Assembly: GCA_008360975.2 (NCBI GenBank)
Contig: CM039184.1
Span: 45,207,797-45,271,796, forward strand
Length of the DNA: 64,000 nucleotides
From: Lichenostomus cassidix
Taxonomy: Eukaryota > Chordata > Aves > Passeriformes > Meliphagidae
Direction: 5' to 3'
Of the stretch, positions 38,008 to 48,900 are shown piece by piece; positions within the stretch are counted from its first letter, which is position 1; every line of letters starts with the position of its first letter. The notes below the pieces were generated by a model. That model was not told the DNA's origin, made no database searches, and saw only the letters and a list, made by a program, of their open reading frames with translations. The position numbers and the translations under genes are program-made.

Positions 38008-38917
38008 CTGACAAAAACACCAGCAGGTTCACAAGTACAGTCACCACGCTACAGACAAATGTTGCTTCTGCTGCCCATTCTGCTGCCCCTTGATCATTCT
38101 TAAAGACTGTCTTAGCTTGAATGGTGATGGTAAGTGTGCAAAATAACCAGCTTTTTTCACACAAAAAAGCAGTTTTCTTGTCATTTAGTATTTCTACAAT
38201 TTAGTGAAGCTCTCTGTTGGCTGGCCTGTAAGATTTTCTGGGTTGGTTGGTTTTTTTTCATTTGTTTGGCTTTTTCAAGTAATTCCCTCAACCGAAGGCT
38301 GTATATTTCACACGGGCATTAGCTTAGACTCCTCACTGTACTCATTGAACGAGGTACATAACATCACATCTCCATTTTCCCCTTTAAGCTGGCCCTGCCT
38401 AGCTCGTGTAGCCGCTGGCACTCACTTTGCAAAGAACAATACAACAGTTGGTTTACAGAATGTGTTCCTGTTTAGCTAAACGACTCCTTCACAAAAGGGG
38501 CACTTTCACTACATAAAGTGGATTCTGTTAGAGACCTGCGGTACAACCCATCTCTTGAGCTGCTGCGATCACAACCCGCATGTGGCTGTGCCTGGCGTGC
38601 CCCTCTCCGAGGGCTGCGAGCAGAGCGGGGAGGGAAGCGGCTCTCCGGGAGCCAGCAGCCGCCGCACCCTGGGGATTCGGGCCGGGGACAGCACCTGCCC
38701 AGAGCCCCCGCGGTCCCGGGGGGAACGAGCGAGCTCTTCCCTTCCCACCCGTGCCCCGGCTCCACGCTGGGGTTTGCACACTCTCTCTCAGGGCTCGCAC
38801 CCCGCGCCACCAGCCCGGGCAGCAGCAGGGGCGGCACCGCAAAGTGCTCTGCCCCCGGCGGTGCCCCCTGCCCGCCCTCCATCCCGCCGGCAACAAAGCC
38901 GCGCCGCCGCTGCCTAC
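38008..38917 (-). other. RASL11B: RASL11B intron 2
   Basis: A 910-bp intron. Its 5' portion (38560-38917) is part of the CpG island and is strongly GC-rich, which explains several long open frames on both strands that have no recognisable content. The donor is CAG|GTAGGC. Confidence 0.9.
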
Positions 38918-38974
38918 CTGCGTTCCGCTCATAGTCCCCGATGAACCGCCGGGTGAGGAACCGCACCACGAGCG
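38918..38974 (-). CDS. RASL11B: RASL11B exon 2
   Basis: A 57-nt exon within the CpG island, between acceptor CTGCCCGCAG and donor AACGCAG|GTAGGC. With the last base of exon 1 it encodes ALVVRFLTRRFIGDYERNA plus the first base of Gly61. This is the helix after the P-loop and the switch I region. FIGDYERN takes the place where Ras has the effector loop with its conserved threonine; here no Thr aligns in the usual PT context. This is characteristic of RASL11B. Confidence 0.96.
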
Positions 38975-39069
38975 CTGCGGGCAGGCAAGGACAGGCACCA
39001 TTAGCCGCGCTCCGCCGCCCCGGCCGCCGCCAGCCCCCCACCCCTCGCCCCGGCCGCCGCCCCCCTCAC
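38975..39069 (-). other. RASL11B: RASL11B intron 1 (95 bp)
   Basis: A very short GC-rich intron with donor GACAG|GTGAGG and acceptor CCCGCAG. It interrupts the coding sequence immediately after the P-loop GKT. Splicing here is required to join GVGKT to ALVVRF. Confidence 0.93.
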
Positions 39070-39193
39070 CTGTCTTGCCCACGCCGCTGCCCCCCACCAC
39101 GGCGATCTTGACGAGGCGGGGCCGGGCGCTGGCGGGGCCGTCGCCGCCGGGCGCGCACTCGGCGATGGTGCACATGCTCTGCGTCAGGCGCAT
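39070..39193 (-). CDS. RASL11B: RASL11B exon 1 with start codon
   Basis: RAS-like family 11 member B is a small atypical Ras GTPase; in mammals it has been linked to TGF-beta-responsive expression. The 124-nt coding part begins at ATG (39193-39191) and encodes MRLTQSMCTIAECAPGGDGP, then ASARPRLVKIAVVGGSGVGKT. The G1/P-loop GGSGVGKT occupies residues 34-41, and the exon ends one base into codon 42. The start is chosen because MRL-Q-MCTIAE matches the mammalian N-terminus. The frame stays open upstream, but only through a Gly/Arg-rich stretch with no ATG in the 30 codons before it. The context is GCGGGATGC, with G at -3. The total protein is 241 residues against 248 in human; the difference lies in the variable linker at about 13-25. 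Confidence 0.96.
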
Positions 39194-39430
39194 CCCGCTC
39201 CGCGACCCGCGCCCGCCGCTGCCGCCGCCGCGCCCCCGGCCCTTTTCTCGCCCCCGCGTCCCGCCCCGGGCCCCGGCGGCCACTCAGAGCGCCCGAACAC
39301 CGCCCCGTCCCGCCCCGAAACACGCCCCGAGCCTCACCCCGCCCCTCCGGCCGGGAGAGCGGCGGCGGGGGCGCGGCGGGGTGGAGTAGCCGCGCCTCGG
39401 GAGGGTCTGTCCGTACTGAGGAGTCTGGGT
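39194..39430 (-). other. RASL11B: probable RASL11B 5' UTR
   Basis: GC-rich leader between the proposed start site and the ATG, with multiple CCGCCC/GGGCGG Sp1-type boxes (near 39270, 39307 and 39337). Its extent depends on the TATA-like element at 39460-39465 and is inference. Confidence 0.4.
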
Positions 39431-39459
39431 GTGTGTGTGACCTCCCCGCCCTTCGGGGG

Positions 39460-39465
39460 TTATAC
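39460..39465 (-). promoter_or_regulatory. TATA-like element upstream of RASL11B
   Basis: On the - strand the sequence is GGGTGTATAACCCCCG. GTATAA sits about 30 bases before a plausible start near 39430 and about 270 bases before the ATG. TATA-like words are rare in this GC-rich block, which is why it is noted. It may be fortuitous. Confidence 0.35.
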
Positions 39466-39665
39466 ACCCGCAGCGCCGCAACGGCGGCGGATCGAGTTTT
39501 TTCCGAAGATCACAGCACCGTCTTCTCCCAAAAGCCCGCCAGGCTGACGGAAACGCGCGGCGTCCATAGAGGCTCAGCCACCTGCCTGGTTCCCGGGCTG
39601 GCGGCGACATCGGTGCTGTGGGTGTCAGTCTGGCCGCCCCACACCTCCTGTGTCCACCCCTGGAT

Positions 39666-39810
39666 GCCTTGCCCTGCCTTGCCTTGCCTTGCCTTGCCTT
39701 GCCCTGCCTAGCCTTGCCTTGCCTTGCCTAGCCTAGCCTAGCCTTGCCTAGCCTAGCCTAGCCTTGCCTTGCCTTGCCCTGCCTTGCCTTGCCCTGCCTT
39801 GCCTTGCCTT
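39666..39810 (+). repeat. 29-unit pentanucleotide minisatellite (GCCTT/GCCTA/GCCCT)
   Basis: There are exactly 29 five-base units with no indel: 18 GCCTT, 7 GCCTA and 4 GCCCT. Units 12-15 and 16-19 (39721-39740 and 39741-39760) form a perfect 20-bp higher-order duplication of GCCTT followed by three GCCTA. The array lies about 235 bp upstream of the proposed RASL11B start site and about 470 bp from its ATG. Confidence 0.98.
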
Positions 39811-42800
39811 GCTGTGAGAGGTGAGAGCAGAGTATGAAGCACGCCTGGGGCTGAGCAGTGCTGGGTACAACACAGGAGCTGCTCTCCTCGCTGGCCACCA
39901 GGTCACCACCAGAGGCGATGGTGAGTTAGCTTAGTGAGTAGTGGGTGTATTGTAAGGTTACTGAGGTCGTAGTGGGGAAAAATTGTCTCCTAGTTTCAGT
40001 TTGAAATAAATAGATAGGTAAAACAGATTTAAGGAAAGGTATTCAAAGTCAAAAGCGGAAAGAGTAAGACATACAATTAGAAAAAAAATCAACAAGGCTG
40101 AAGGACTCAAGGACTTGAATACAAAGGCAAGACTGGATTTCTCTGTGGCAATGCAACAGAAATTATCTGGACATTGTACCTTGAGCAAAAGGAAAGGGTT
40201 TAATGGAAGATTACCTAACATCTTGGCAATTAAGGTCATTGAAAATGGGGAACCTAAAGGTAAAAGTGAAGAGGATCCCTCTCGTAAGAAAGTTTTGTCT
40301 TCAAGATGAGGAAATGCAGAAGATAAATAATGTCAGCTAGAAGTAGTTACCTCAACCAGGGAAAAAGGAGTAGGGAGGTGCAGTCGTGCAGTCAGAGGGG
40401 CATACAGATTGAAGGAAGCCTGACAATATTTAGAAAACCAAGAGCATTTTACTTCTAATTTTAATAAGCATGGATGCAGAAGAAAGATGAGTAATGGGAA
40501 GAAAGTCATGGGTAATTATTGCAGTGGGGGAAAACAAATGGTCTTGTTCAGAGTGCAAACAGGCCAAGTGTGTGGGGATGAGGTGAAAGGAGCACAAAGT
40601 TTCACTCTAGCACTCAAGTGAACAATGCACACTGCATTGAAGAAAGAGGGGAAATAATTTGCAATAATCTATACAAATTTAGAAGGAAAGAATAATTAAA
40701 GATATGAGAATAAATGGAATAAATATTAAGTATGCAGTTACATGAGATGTCGCTTCTGCAAAATATCTTTCTCTGTTTCCCTTTTTCTTCAAGAAAGGAA
40801 ATGTGGTATATATAATCTATTTGGGATCAATAATACCTGATGCTGTCCAGATAGGAAACAGCTGTTGAATCAGAAGAGCATGTGGATCAGGAGACAATGA
40901 CAGAGGGGTGATTTATATGGGAAGCGTCAGACTGAAGGAAAGTGCTCTGTGTGATTCATCAATATTCCTGTCATCCTTCATGTTTTCATTACAGTAGTGT
41001 CATCAAGAACACAAGCATGCTTATGAAATCTGCTGTTGACAGAGCTGGGAGCAGTGTACTGCAAAAACTGTATGTCTGTTAGAACAGGTTTAATGAAAAT
41101 ATAATTAAATTTGATAACTTTAATGACATGCAGATATTAATAAAAAAAATTTCTTTTATCGGCTATTAAGCTCAGCACTTGGGTAATAAAGACTAGCTAA
41201 TCTCAAGATGAGTAGGAACTATTTAAAAAGGGAAATGTAAACCTAGAAATGTCAGATAAGTAATTTCAGAAAATATCTGCAGTAGAGTGCATGATTCTGT
41301 CAGCCAGTCAAGAGTAAATCAGTGTTTGTCATAGTTTAACCCCAGTCAGCAACTAAGTACCTCACAGCTGCTTGCTTACTCTCCTCTGCCTGCCTCTCTT
41401 GGAAGGAGAATCAGAGAGAAAGCAAAGCTCATGGGTTGAGGTAAGAGAATAGTCCAATAGTTGAGACAAAATAAAATACACAGAAGTGGGGCTTAGAAAA
41501 TGGAGGAGCCAGGAAAGTTAAAACTAAGGGCCAATGTCAGCATAAGTGAGTATAAGCTCAGTCAGAGAAGCAAAACACTGGAACAGATCTCTAACAAGAG
41601 CAGCAAGAGCAAAATCAAGTCTAATTTCTGCAAAATTGAGCTGGAGGATTTTATAGAAGGAAATACATGGTGTACTTCAGTGGCAGTGAGATTCAATGAT
41701 CCCTTCTAGAGGCCTACAGAGAGATTTCTAACACCATTCCATAAATAAATATGCTAACATTTAGTGATGCATACAGCAGTGGTGTCTCCAACACATAAAG
41801 GGGTGTGGTAGAAACCACAGAAAGAGGAAACGGGAAAGGGTGATGAAAATGAGACAACGCCTCAATAAACTGGTTTTACAAAGGAGATTATTAATTAGGG
41901 ACTGGATAAAAGTGCTAAAATAACTGGAGAATAGCATCTTCTTCCTCTGTCTCAAAACACCAAAAGCAAAACAATCAGCCAGATTAAAAGGTGAAACTTT
42001 TGAAAAAACTGAGATACAAAATATGTTCTTTTAAAATGCATACTTGAGTCACTGAGTCAATTTCTGTAGGAAGGCACTGGAACAAGCACTAAAATTATAT
42101 CTGTAATAAAAGGAGTGCACATTTATAAATAAGGAGGAGATGCATTTTTCAGTACTTCATGCTACCTCAGAATTCATTAGCAGCAGTAAATAATCTTCTC
42201 AAATTTTGCACGAATTTCTTAAGTATTATGGACCAGAAGGAACTCTAATGTGGTGTGGACAGGCTTTCTCATCCACCAGCCTTTTAAATAAAAGAATTAT
42301 TATATCATCCTTTCGGGCAGAAATTACTGCTGTCAGAGACGAGGCCTTAGCCAGATGGTCATGGAGCAGGGCTGGTGGGAATACACTTCCACACTTCAAG
42401 GATGTATTCCTATAGCTCACTTTATGCTGCTGTACAGAGGGTGTGTTTGGATGTGGTTTACACTTTCAATAAACATATTTCCATTCACAGCCAGGGAATA
42501 AACCTTACTTTGTTATCTAGTGCTTTGGTAATTCTAACTCATGTCCTAAGAGAAACAAGTGCTGTGGACACAGTGTGCAAAAGCACAGTCAAAGGCTGCT
42601 CATTCCAGATGAGTATTTACTTTCCAAAGCACTGTGAGGTCTTTCTGTGGCTTTATAAGAGTAAATACAAGAAAACTCCCTTTCCATGGCACAACATATG
42701 TGTTCCATGCTCCCAACATTTAAAGCCAAGTGAAGCAGCCCCTGTGAAAATCCCAAAAAGACTGGAGCTCATCCCTCCTCCGACACAGCCCTGCACCACC

Positions 42801-45800
42801 TTCCAAGAGCAAAACAAAAGAGGGAGGGAGCAGAGATATTAAAAGAAACTACTTAAGCAGGAAAACAACTTCTCTCTGTACTGGGAGAGATCTCCCAGCC
42901 AGCAAAGGCCAAGCTTACAGAGCAAGATAGGATCTTCATTCCAGGGGAGAGAAAGGCGGGAGAGAGGGAACGACATGCTCCATGCACTCTCACCTACTCA
43001 CAGGCCCTATGTGGTTTCTATAGCAGCACAATAGCAGACATTTTTCTCTCTCCACAAGAAAGCCTGAGTAATGTTCTGCAATTATATTAGTCTGCATTTT
43101 AATCAGATTTTATCTTCTTTTAAGCTTGCATTTTTTTCCCCATTTCCTCTTTATGTAATGCTACCAAACTAATCCAAGAAGTGAAAGGCTCAAGGTTTTG
43201 TTTTTCATTCAGGGCTGCCCATCTGCTGTCAGTATTTTTTGTGCTGGTTTGTGCCCCCACAGTACAAGCAGTTGTTCTGCACACAGTGTGCTGGTTTGAT
43301 CTGAAAAGTGGGGGGAAGCCCCAGTGACAAAATGTCTTGAATTAATACACTCTCTAATACTTCATTAAAAAATGTATATGAGAGAACATTGCAGAATTTT
43401 TGTTTGCCATTTTAGCAACTCCTCAGGATCTATATTAAAGCCTTCTAAAAATTATGGCATTAAAGTGACATTACCAGCCTCTCTAAATCTCACCTGATGT
43501 TACAACAGAGTCAGTTCATCAGGAGGTAATGCCTGGGTTGCGTTAGGGAAGGTCAATGACAAGTCCTGCTCTTCCAGGCCAACTGTGGGATGATGTTGGC
43601 ACTGGCAGAGGAGTTCTGGGGCTGGTACAGTTTCTCTCAGCTGCTAAGTAAATGAAGAGTTTGTTTCATGTGCCACCTGCAAGTCTGTCCTCTGCAGATC
43701 CTTTAAGTTTGTGGAGTCGTCACCCAGAAGTCACATCCCTGAAACTACAGAGAGGGAAGGCAGCTTTGATTAACACCTCCCCAAATTTCAGCTGGCACCT
43801 CTGGGCATGCAGCAATTGGCCAGCTGGTGAGTGGTCCTGGGTGCTCGTGTCCTGCCCTGCTCAGGGTCTCAGCCAGGATGGCACAGCCCTGAACATGGCT
43901 TGAGCTGGCCTTGTGCCGAAGTCGAAAGATACTGAAAACTTTACATTTCTAATACAACACCTTTAGGAAGAAGGATGTAAATTCAAGTCATAGCTACATA
44001 CTACAACAGAAAATTATGATGAGTGAATGTGTAGGTTGTAAAGTCAAATGCAGAAAATATAGAATATGCCAGAAATAAGATTGCCTGGGCAACCTTAACT
44101 CATCCTCCCACAGGCATATGCATTTTATGAGAACCTTAGCTGCATAATGTTCTACCATTACACTGTCTCCTGTCATACTGGCAGTCTGTCTTCTATTTGC
44201 CCATAGGAACAGAGAACCTAAATATACTTGAAGATGTGAATGTTATTCTGCATTTCTTTTACATCCTCAGTTAATCAGTGCATGCTCCAACACAGGAAGT
44301 ATTCCCTTAGTACAGGAATTACTAACTCTTTCATAGGCTTTTTATGGTGTATAGCAAAGATGCATGAGAAAAATTCAAACTCCAAGTGAGCTAGGCTGCC
44401 TAAGCCTGGCATGTACCTGCCACTCCAACTCCTTCCAGTTGCTACCTCATCTTGAAACACCTCAGCTCTTTATACACCCAAGTACTCTGAGGCAAAGTCC
44501 CACAGACACACTGCATTGAAGCAGGGACTGCTGCCCTGAAGTTTCTGATGTGAGCAGCTGAAACATGGAAGGAATCCTTCTCTCTCTTTACCTGAATGAA
44601 TGTCAAATCCCTCAGGACACTGGAACAACTTGGGCAGGAAGACTGAGAGAACCACACCTCAGCCTACACGCCAGACCACATCTCTGGGGCTGCTTCTGTA
44701 AGTGTCACAAACTGGGGCCAAGGGCTTCCTTGAAACCAAGCAGGAAAGAGACAACTTGCATATAGAGGAAGCAAGCATGGCAGTAGAGCATGTTAGGCCA
44801 GGTACCTGGCAGGGAAGGGTGATGGGGTGGGTGGGAGCTCCCCAGCAGTACCAGTACCAGGTCTTCCCACCCATGCTCCAGGTGTTAGTGGTGCAGCAAG
44901 GGGCTGTAAGGGCAATCAAGAGGTGAAATGCAAATTTCACAAGAAGAGAGGAGGAGGGCTTGCTTAGCCTAGCAAATTGTTCCTGTGAGGGGAGATGATA
45001 ATTACCTGCTGCCAGTCACAAGAGATGGATCACGGAAGAGAGCAGAGTTCTTTAGAGCAAGGAGCAACTCATCAAAGGGTTTTCCTAATGAGTGGGTTTT
45101 GCAGACCTTGAATACTTAAAAGAGCTGGGTACTGTATTCGTCCTGCTTTGCAGTAGGAAATGGATCTACATACCATTTTACAAATGCAATTGCTGTTAGC
45201 AATTTGTAACAGTTTTTTTAAAAGCCTGGAACTATTGAGATTTCCATAAGGAACCAAGTGATTCAAAACATTTCTTCAATATCCAAACTAGATAAACAAT
45301 AAAAAGGTAACAGGGAAAACTGTGAAGTAAATGGTTCCTACTTGGAAATACTACTAACGAGCTATACAGGTGTGCAGACTACAAGAAGATGATTATATTC
45401 TGCTTCACTGTGTTTCTGTATCATAAATGTCTATATTCTGTTTTGTTTGAGGCTAAAGACCACAGATGATACTTTGTGAAGGATGTGTTTTAAGGCATGT
45501 AAATGAGAAAATATTGCTGTCTACAAGGCAGTCTTAAGAGTCTTAAAAACATTTTATTCATCAAAGTTTCAGGATCGTCATTAGCATTCACACAATTACT
45601 ATGCAGGCAAATGACTACAGATAGGCAGCCAAAAATTGTCAGAGGAATGGCATTAATTTTTATTAGCAAAAAAATGAGACTTTGCAGCTACTGCAACACT
45701 CAACATTTTACTAACAATCCATTTTTCAACAGTGCACTGTTCAGCTGGCTAAATACGCACAAGGATTAAACACAGGAAGCTTGAGAGCAGACTCTGTCAT

Positions 45801-45920
45801 CTGTGTTTGTTTTCTATGAACCCCTTTGTGATAATGATGAACTGCACCACAACAGAGAAGTATGGTTTAGTGCTATTGTATAGATGACTCATATGGCATC
45901 TGCAGTTTGAAAAGAGCACA
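39811..45920. other. gene-free region 5' of RASL11B (part 1)
   Basis: AT-rich, largely unique-looking sequence. The longest open frame (155 codons from 42375 on the + strand) has no recognisable domain, and its length is within chance for this amount of AT-rich DNA. An LTR-like piece at about 41.33-41.48 kb is listed separately. I see no exon, RNA gene or other element that I can support. Confidence 0.6.
41327..41480 (+). mobile_element. LTR remnant of passerine endogenous-retrovirus type
   Basis: From TGTCATAGTTTAACCCCAG (41327 onward) the sequence follows the wording of a long terminal repeat I know to be abundant in songbird genomes. A GCAACTAAGTACCTCACAGC stretch follows, then a degraded polypurine section with GGAGAATCAGAGAGAAAG, then CTCATGGGTTGAGGTAAGAGAATAGT. 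It starts with TG, as LTRs do. The 3' limit is unclear and no internal retroviral sequence adjoins it, so it is probably a truncated solo LTR. Family assignment is from memory. Confidence 0.55.
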
Positions 45921-45970
45921 GGTTTTTGGTTTTTTCTTTTTTTCTTTTTTTTTTTTTCTTTTTTTTTTCT
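45921..45970 (+). repeat. T-rich tract
   Basis: About 50 bases are almost all T with occasional G or C. It contains no transposon body on either side that would make it a retrotransposon tail, and no AATAAA lies upstream on the complementary strand. Confidence 0.9.
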
Positions 45971-48900
45971 AAATAAAACAAGTTGTCAGTCCAAAAATAG
46001 AAAGAACACTTGGAAGAGTGCAGCTCCTGGAAGAGTTACAAATTCCATCTACCGAAAACACAGAGGTTGGTATGCTGGGGCATCTCTGCAGAGGATATTG
46101 TGTGAAAGCCATTAATTCTTCATCTGGAATGTAAATCTATGCCGTCCAAATGGGATTTAAGTATTTCAAGGTAGAACTTCAGTTCCCTGCTGGAACCAGA
46201 CTTAACCAGTTGGGCAATTTCCATGGTCGTTTTTGTATTTGCTTTCTTGCTCAGAGCCCAGAGTTATTTGCCCACGCTACCTGCAGTGCTGTGGTGTGGT
46301 ATGGCTGGAATGGGTCCCCAGGCGAGGAAGGAAATGGGGCCCTGGTCCCACCAGCCTCCAGCTTTTCTCCTCCTTTCACCCTGGCACAGCATCCCCAGCA
46401 GCCTGCAGGGCAATAGCATGGCTGGCCAAGTCGAAGTGGACACCGCTGCTGCAGAACATTCAATTGCACATTTTAAGGTATAATAGCATATTAATAACAG
46501 AGAGAAAGAAAAGCATCAATTACAGATAGAAGGAAAATGATTCCATGTGTGTCTTATGCTATAACAGAGCACGTTTACCTTCTGCCCTAAATATGCAGGA
46601 ACTCTGAAAAGAAATAATCTTGTTTGCCCGGAATAGCCTGGAGACATGTTTTTGTGGCTGAACTACAACTTACCTTTAACTCAGTCTCACTGATTTCTCA
46701 AAAACAGACATAAAAAGTCTCAACATATGAATACATGTCATGTTTTCTTCTGAATGAGTCACAGAAATCTCCACCAAATGAGAAAGAAAAATGCTAACAA
46801 GAGAGCAGATTTTTTCCTACCTTGTAGCTAGAAGCTATAGAACCAAGAGCCTCAGACAGGCTGTGCCAGGGTGCCCTGATGCACTATGGCTTGGGGTGAA
46901 TTTTATCCAGCTGCCTAGGAAGTATTTGTCATTCAAACCAGATTGGACTACAACCTGAGGAAGTTTCTTGTTCACACTGCCCCAAATATAGCCTGGCACT
47001 ACTAATTCTTGTTGGACATAGCTGAAGACATGAAAGGGAACCTAAGCTTAAACTAGTTCCTTTGGGAAAGGTCTCTCTCCTGGGTGTATGCTGGGGCAGC
47101 AAGTTTTGTTGAGAGGTATGAGTATGAGGCCCAGGGAGCAAACCAGCTGGCTAAAAGCAGAGGGATTTCCACCTGGATCTGTTGGTTTAATGTGGGTTTT
47201 CCTTCATTTCTGGTTTCCAGGGAGTCGCACTGTGAGGGGATGGCCGCAGAAGGGATGCAAATACACCACAGCAATTGTCCAGACAGGACAGATGGCTTGC
47301 ACTGATGGCAGCCTTACACAGGCCAGCAAGTCTTTGGGCTCTTCCAGGGCTCCCAGCGGCAGACTAGCCACCATTTAGGAAGTAGTACTGGGCTTGGTTT
47401 TGTTATTACAAAACATAAAACTCTCTGCAATATAACCTAAACAATCAAGACAGCCAATGGCTTATCCTCATTTCAGTATTGCTCCTGAGGCCTCACAACA
47501 ATGCTGTGCTCTTTGCATCAGGGACATTCACCTGTGCTGGGAGCAGGCTGCAGAGCAGTGGCTTCAGGGCAGCTCAGCTACCAGTGGGCTTTGTCTGACC
47601 TCAGGGCTTCTCTGCCTTCACCTATTAGCTGGCAAAGGGAGGATGGGAGCTACAGTCTCCATGTCAACCTGAAATACTGCACTTTACATTTAAGATGAAG
47701 CAGCTTTTAAATTAAAAGTACTACTCTTCATCCCTTTGTTTGAGTATGTAAGAGAATGCCTAATTATTTACCACTGTACCACTGATGCAGTATGTATCTT
47801 CCTAGGAGTTCAATTCCACTGATGATATTAATAAAAGTTTACATTAGTTTCCTTTGTATGGGAATAGAATTACAGACTACAGAATGTGTTCCCATAGTCT
47901 GAAGTTGGGGGAAAAAAGGTGTCTAGAAAATCTGGGAGAAATTATGCTTTTTCACAGTTCTGTTTGTAAAACACATTTTTTCTTTTATAGTGAAAAAGAA
48001 TTCTGGCCAAGATTGCCTTGTGACTCAAGACATTATTTCAAATTGCCGAAAAGAATACTAAGAAAAAGCATTAAGATAGCTGTAAAGCAAGCTATATGCT
48101 TGCTAAGAGCAATAGAAAAAAAATTGTGTAATAAGACAGGCTTATGAGCAGTTCCAGTTAGAATCAACTACTGGAAAATTAGGCAATGTTGAAATTTAAT
48201 ACATATTGGTTATTACTGCATTCTAGACAAAGAATCACTGTATCTGCAGGTCTAACTACAAACAGTAATTCTCCCCAGTAGTTATTGTCAGCATCTTTCC
48301 TGAATTCCCATGGGTGTGAAAAGGAGTAGGTTTTGCACAAAAATAATTAAGAGAACCAGTCAAATGAGGTGTTATTGTGGCCATACTATTTAGCTGTAGA
48401 TGTAGATAACAGCTGACTCACTGCTTAAAATCCCACGTTCTCTAACGTCTTGACATCTGAAATAGCTGAAACATCACAAACTGATAATAGGATTTCTAAC
48501 TGAGAGGCAGAAGTATTTTGCATTAATATTACATATAGCAATGAATGAAACATTAACACGTAACCAGAATGTTTTTCACTTGTATTTGAGCAGTAACTGC
48601 AGTCTCAGCTGTTTCAAAATATGTATTCTTTCAAAATACCAGGAGGCAGTGGTACATAAAAGATTCATTCTCTTTTGTTCTGTGAATCAGCTATGAAAAA
48701 ACTGAAGTTGCAGTTCATTCTTCTGTTCTCTCAGCAAGCAGTACAACTACATTATTACTGGTCTGGGAGAGACTGAACTGTTAACTCTGAAATAACAACT
48801 GAACAAAAAGTCAGTGCTCAATAAAAATACTCCAGGGAAAAAAACAGAACAACTTGCTGAGAGTACAAGAAAGAATAATTCTCTCAAACTCTACTCATAC

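Larger units (their letters stand above)
38560..39620. promoter_or_regulatory. RASL11B: CpG island over RASL11B promoter, exons 1-2
   Basis: About 1 kb of very GC-rich sequence dense in CG dinucleotides stands out sharply from the AT-rich surroundings. It covers the promoter region, exon 1, intron 1, exon 2 and the start of intron 2. Exact limits were judged by eye. Such islands mark promoters, and this one may also fire in the divergent (+) direction. Confidence 0.85.

Noticed and set aside
38472..39610. Long open frames (up to 269 codons) on both strands across the CpG island
   Set aside because: They result from high GC content and scarcity of stop codons. Only the RASL11B exon 1 and 2 frames match a known protein and have fitting splice sites; the others are Pro/Arg/Gly-rich noise.
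39433..39711. Open frame ending in a Cys/Leu/Pro repeat
   Set aside because: The periodic end is the translated pentanucleotide minisatellite, and the beginning is CpG-island noise.
42375..42842. 155-codon open frame on the + strand
   Set aside because: No recognisable domain, no codon bias evident, and a frame of this length is expected a few times by chance in 64 kb of AT-rich sequence over six frames.
43285..43345. TGTGCTGGTTTGATCTGAAA as a possible LTR start
   Set aside because: Only about 50 bases resemble an LTR opening, and nothing after it supports an element.
45921..45970. T-rich tract as the tail of an antisense retrogene
   Set aside because: No AATAAA precedes the A tract on the - strand, and no coding similarity follows upstream of it.
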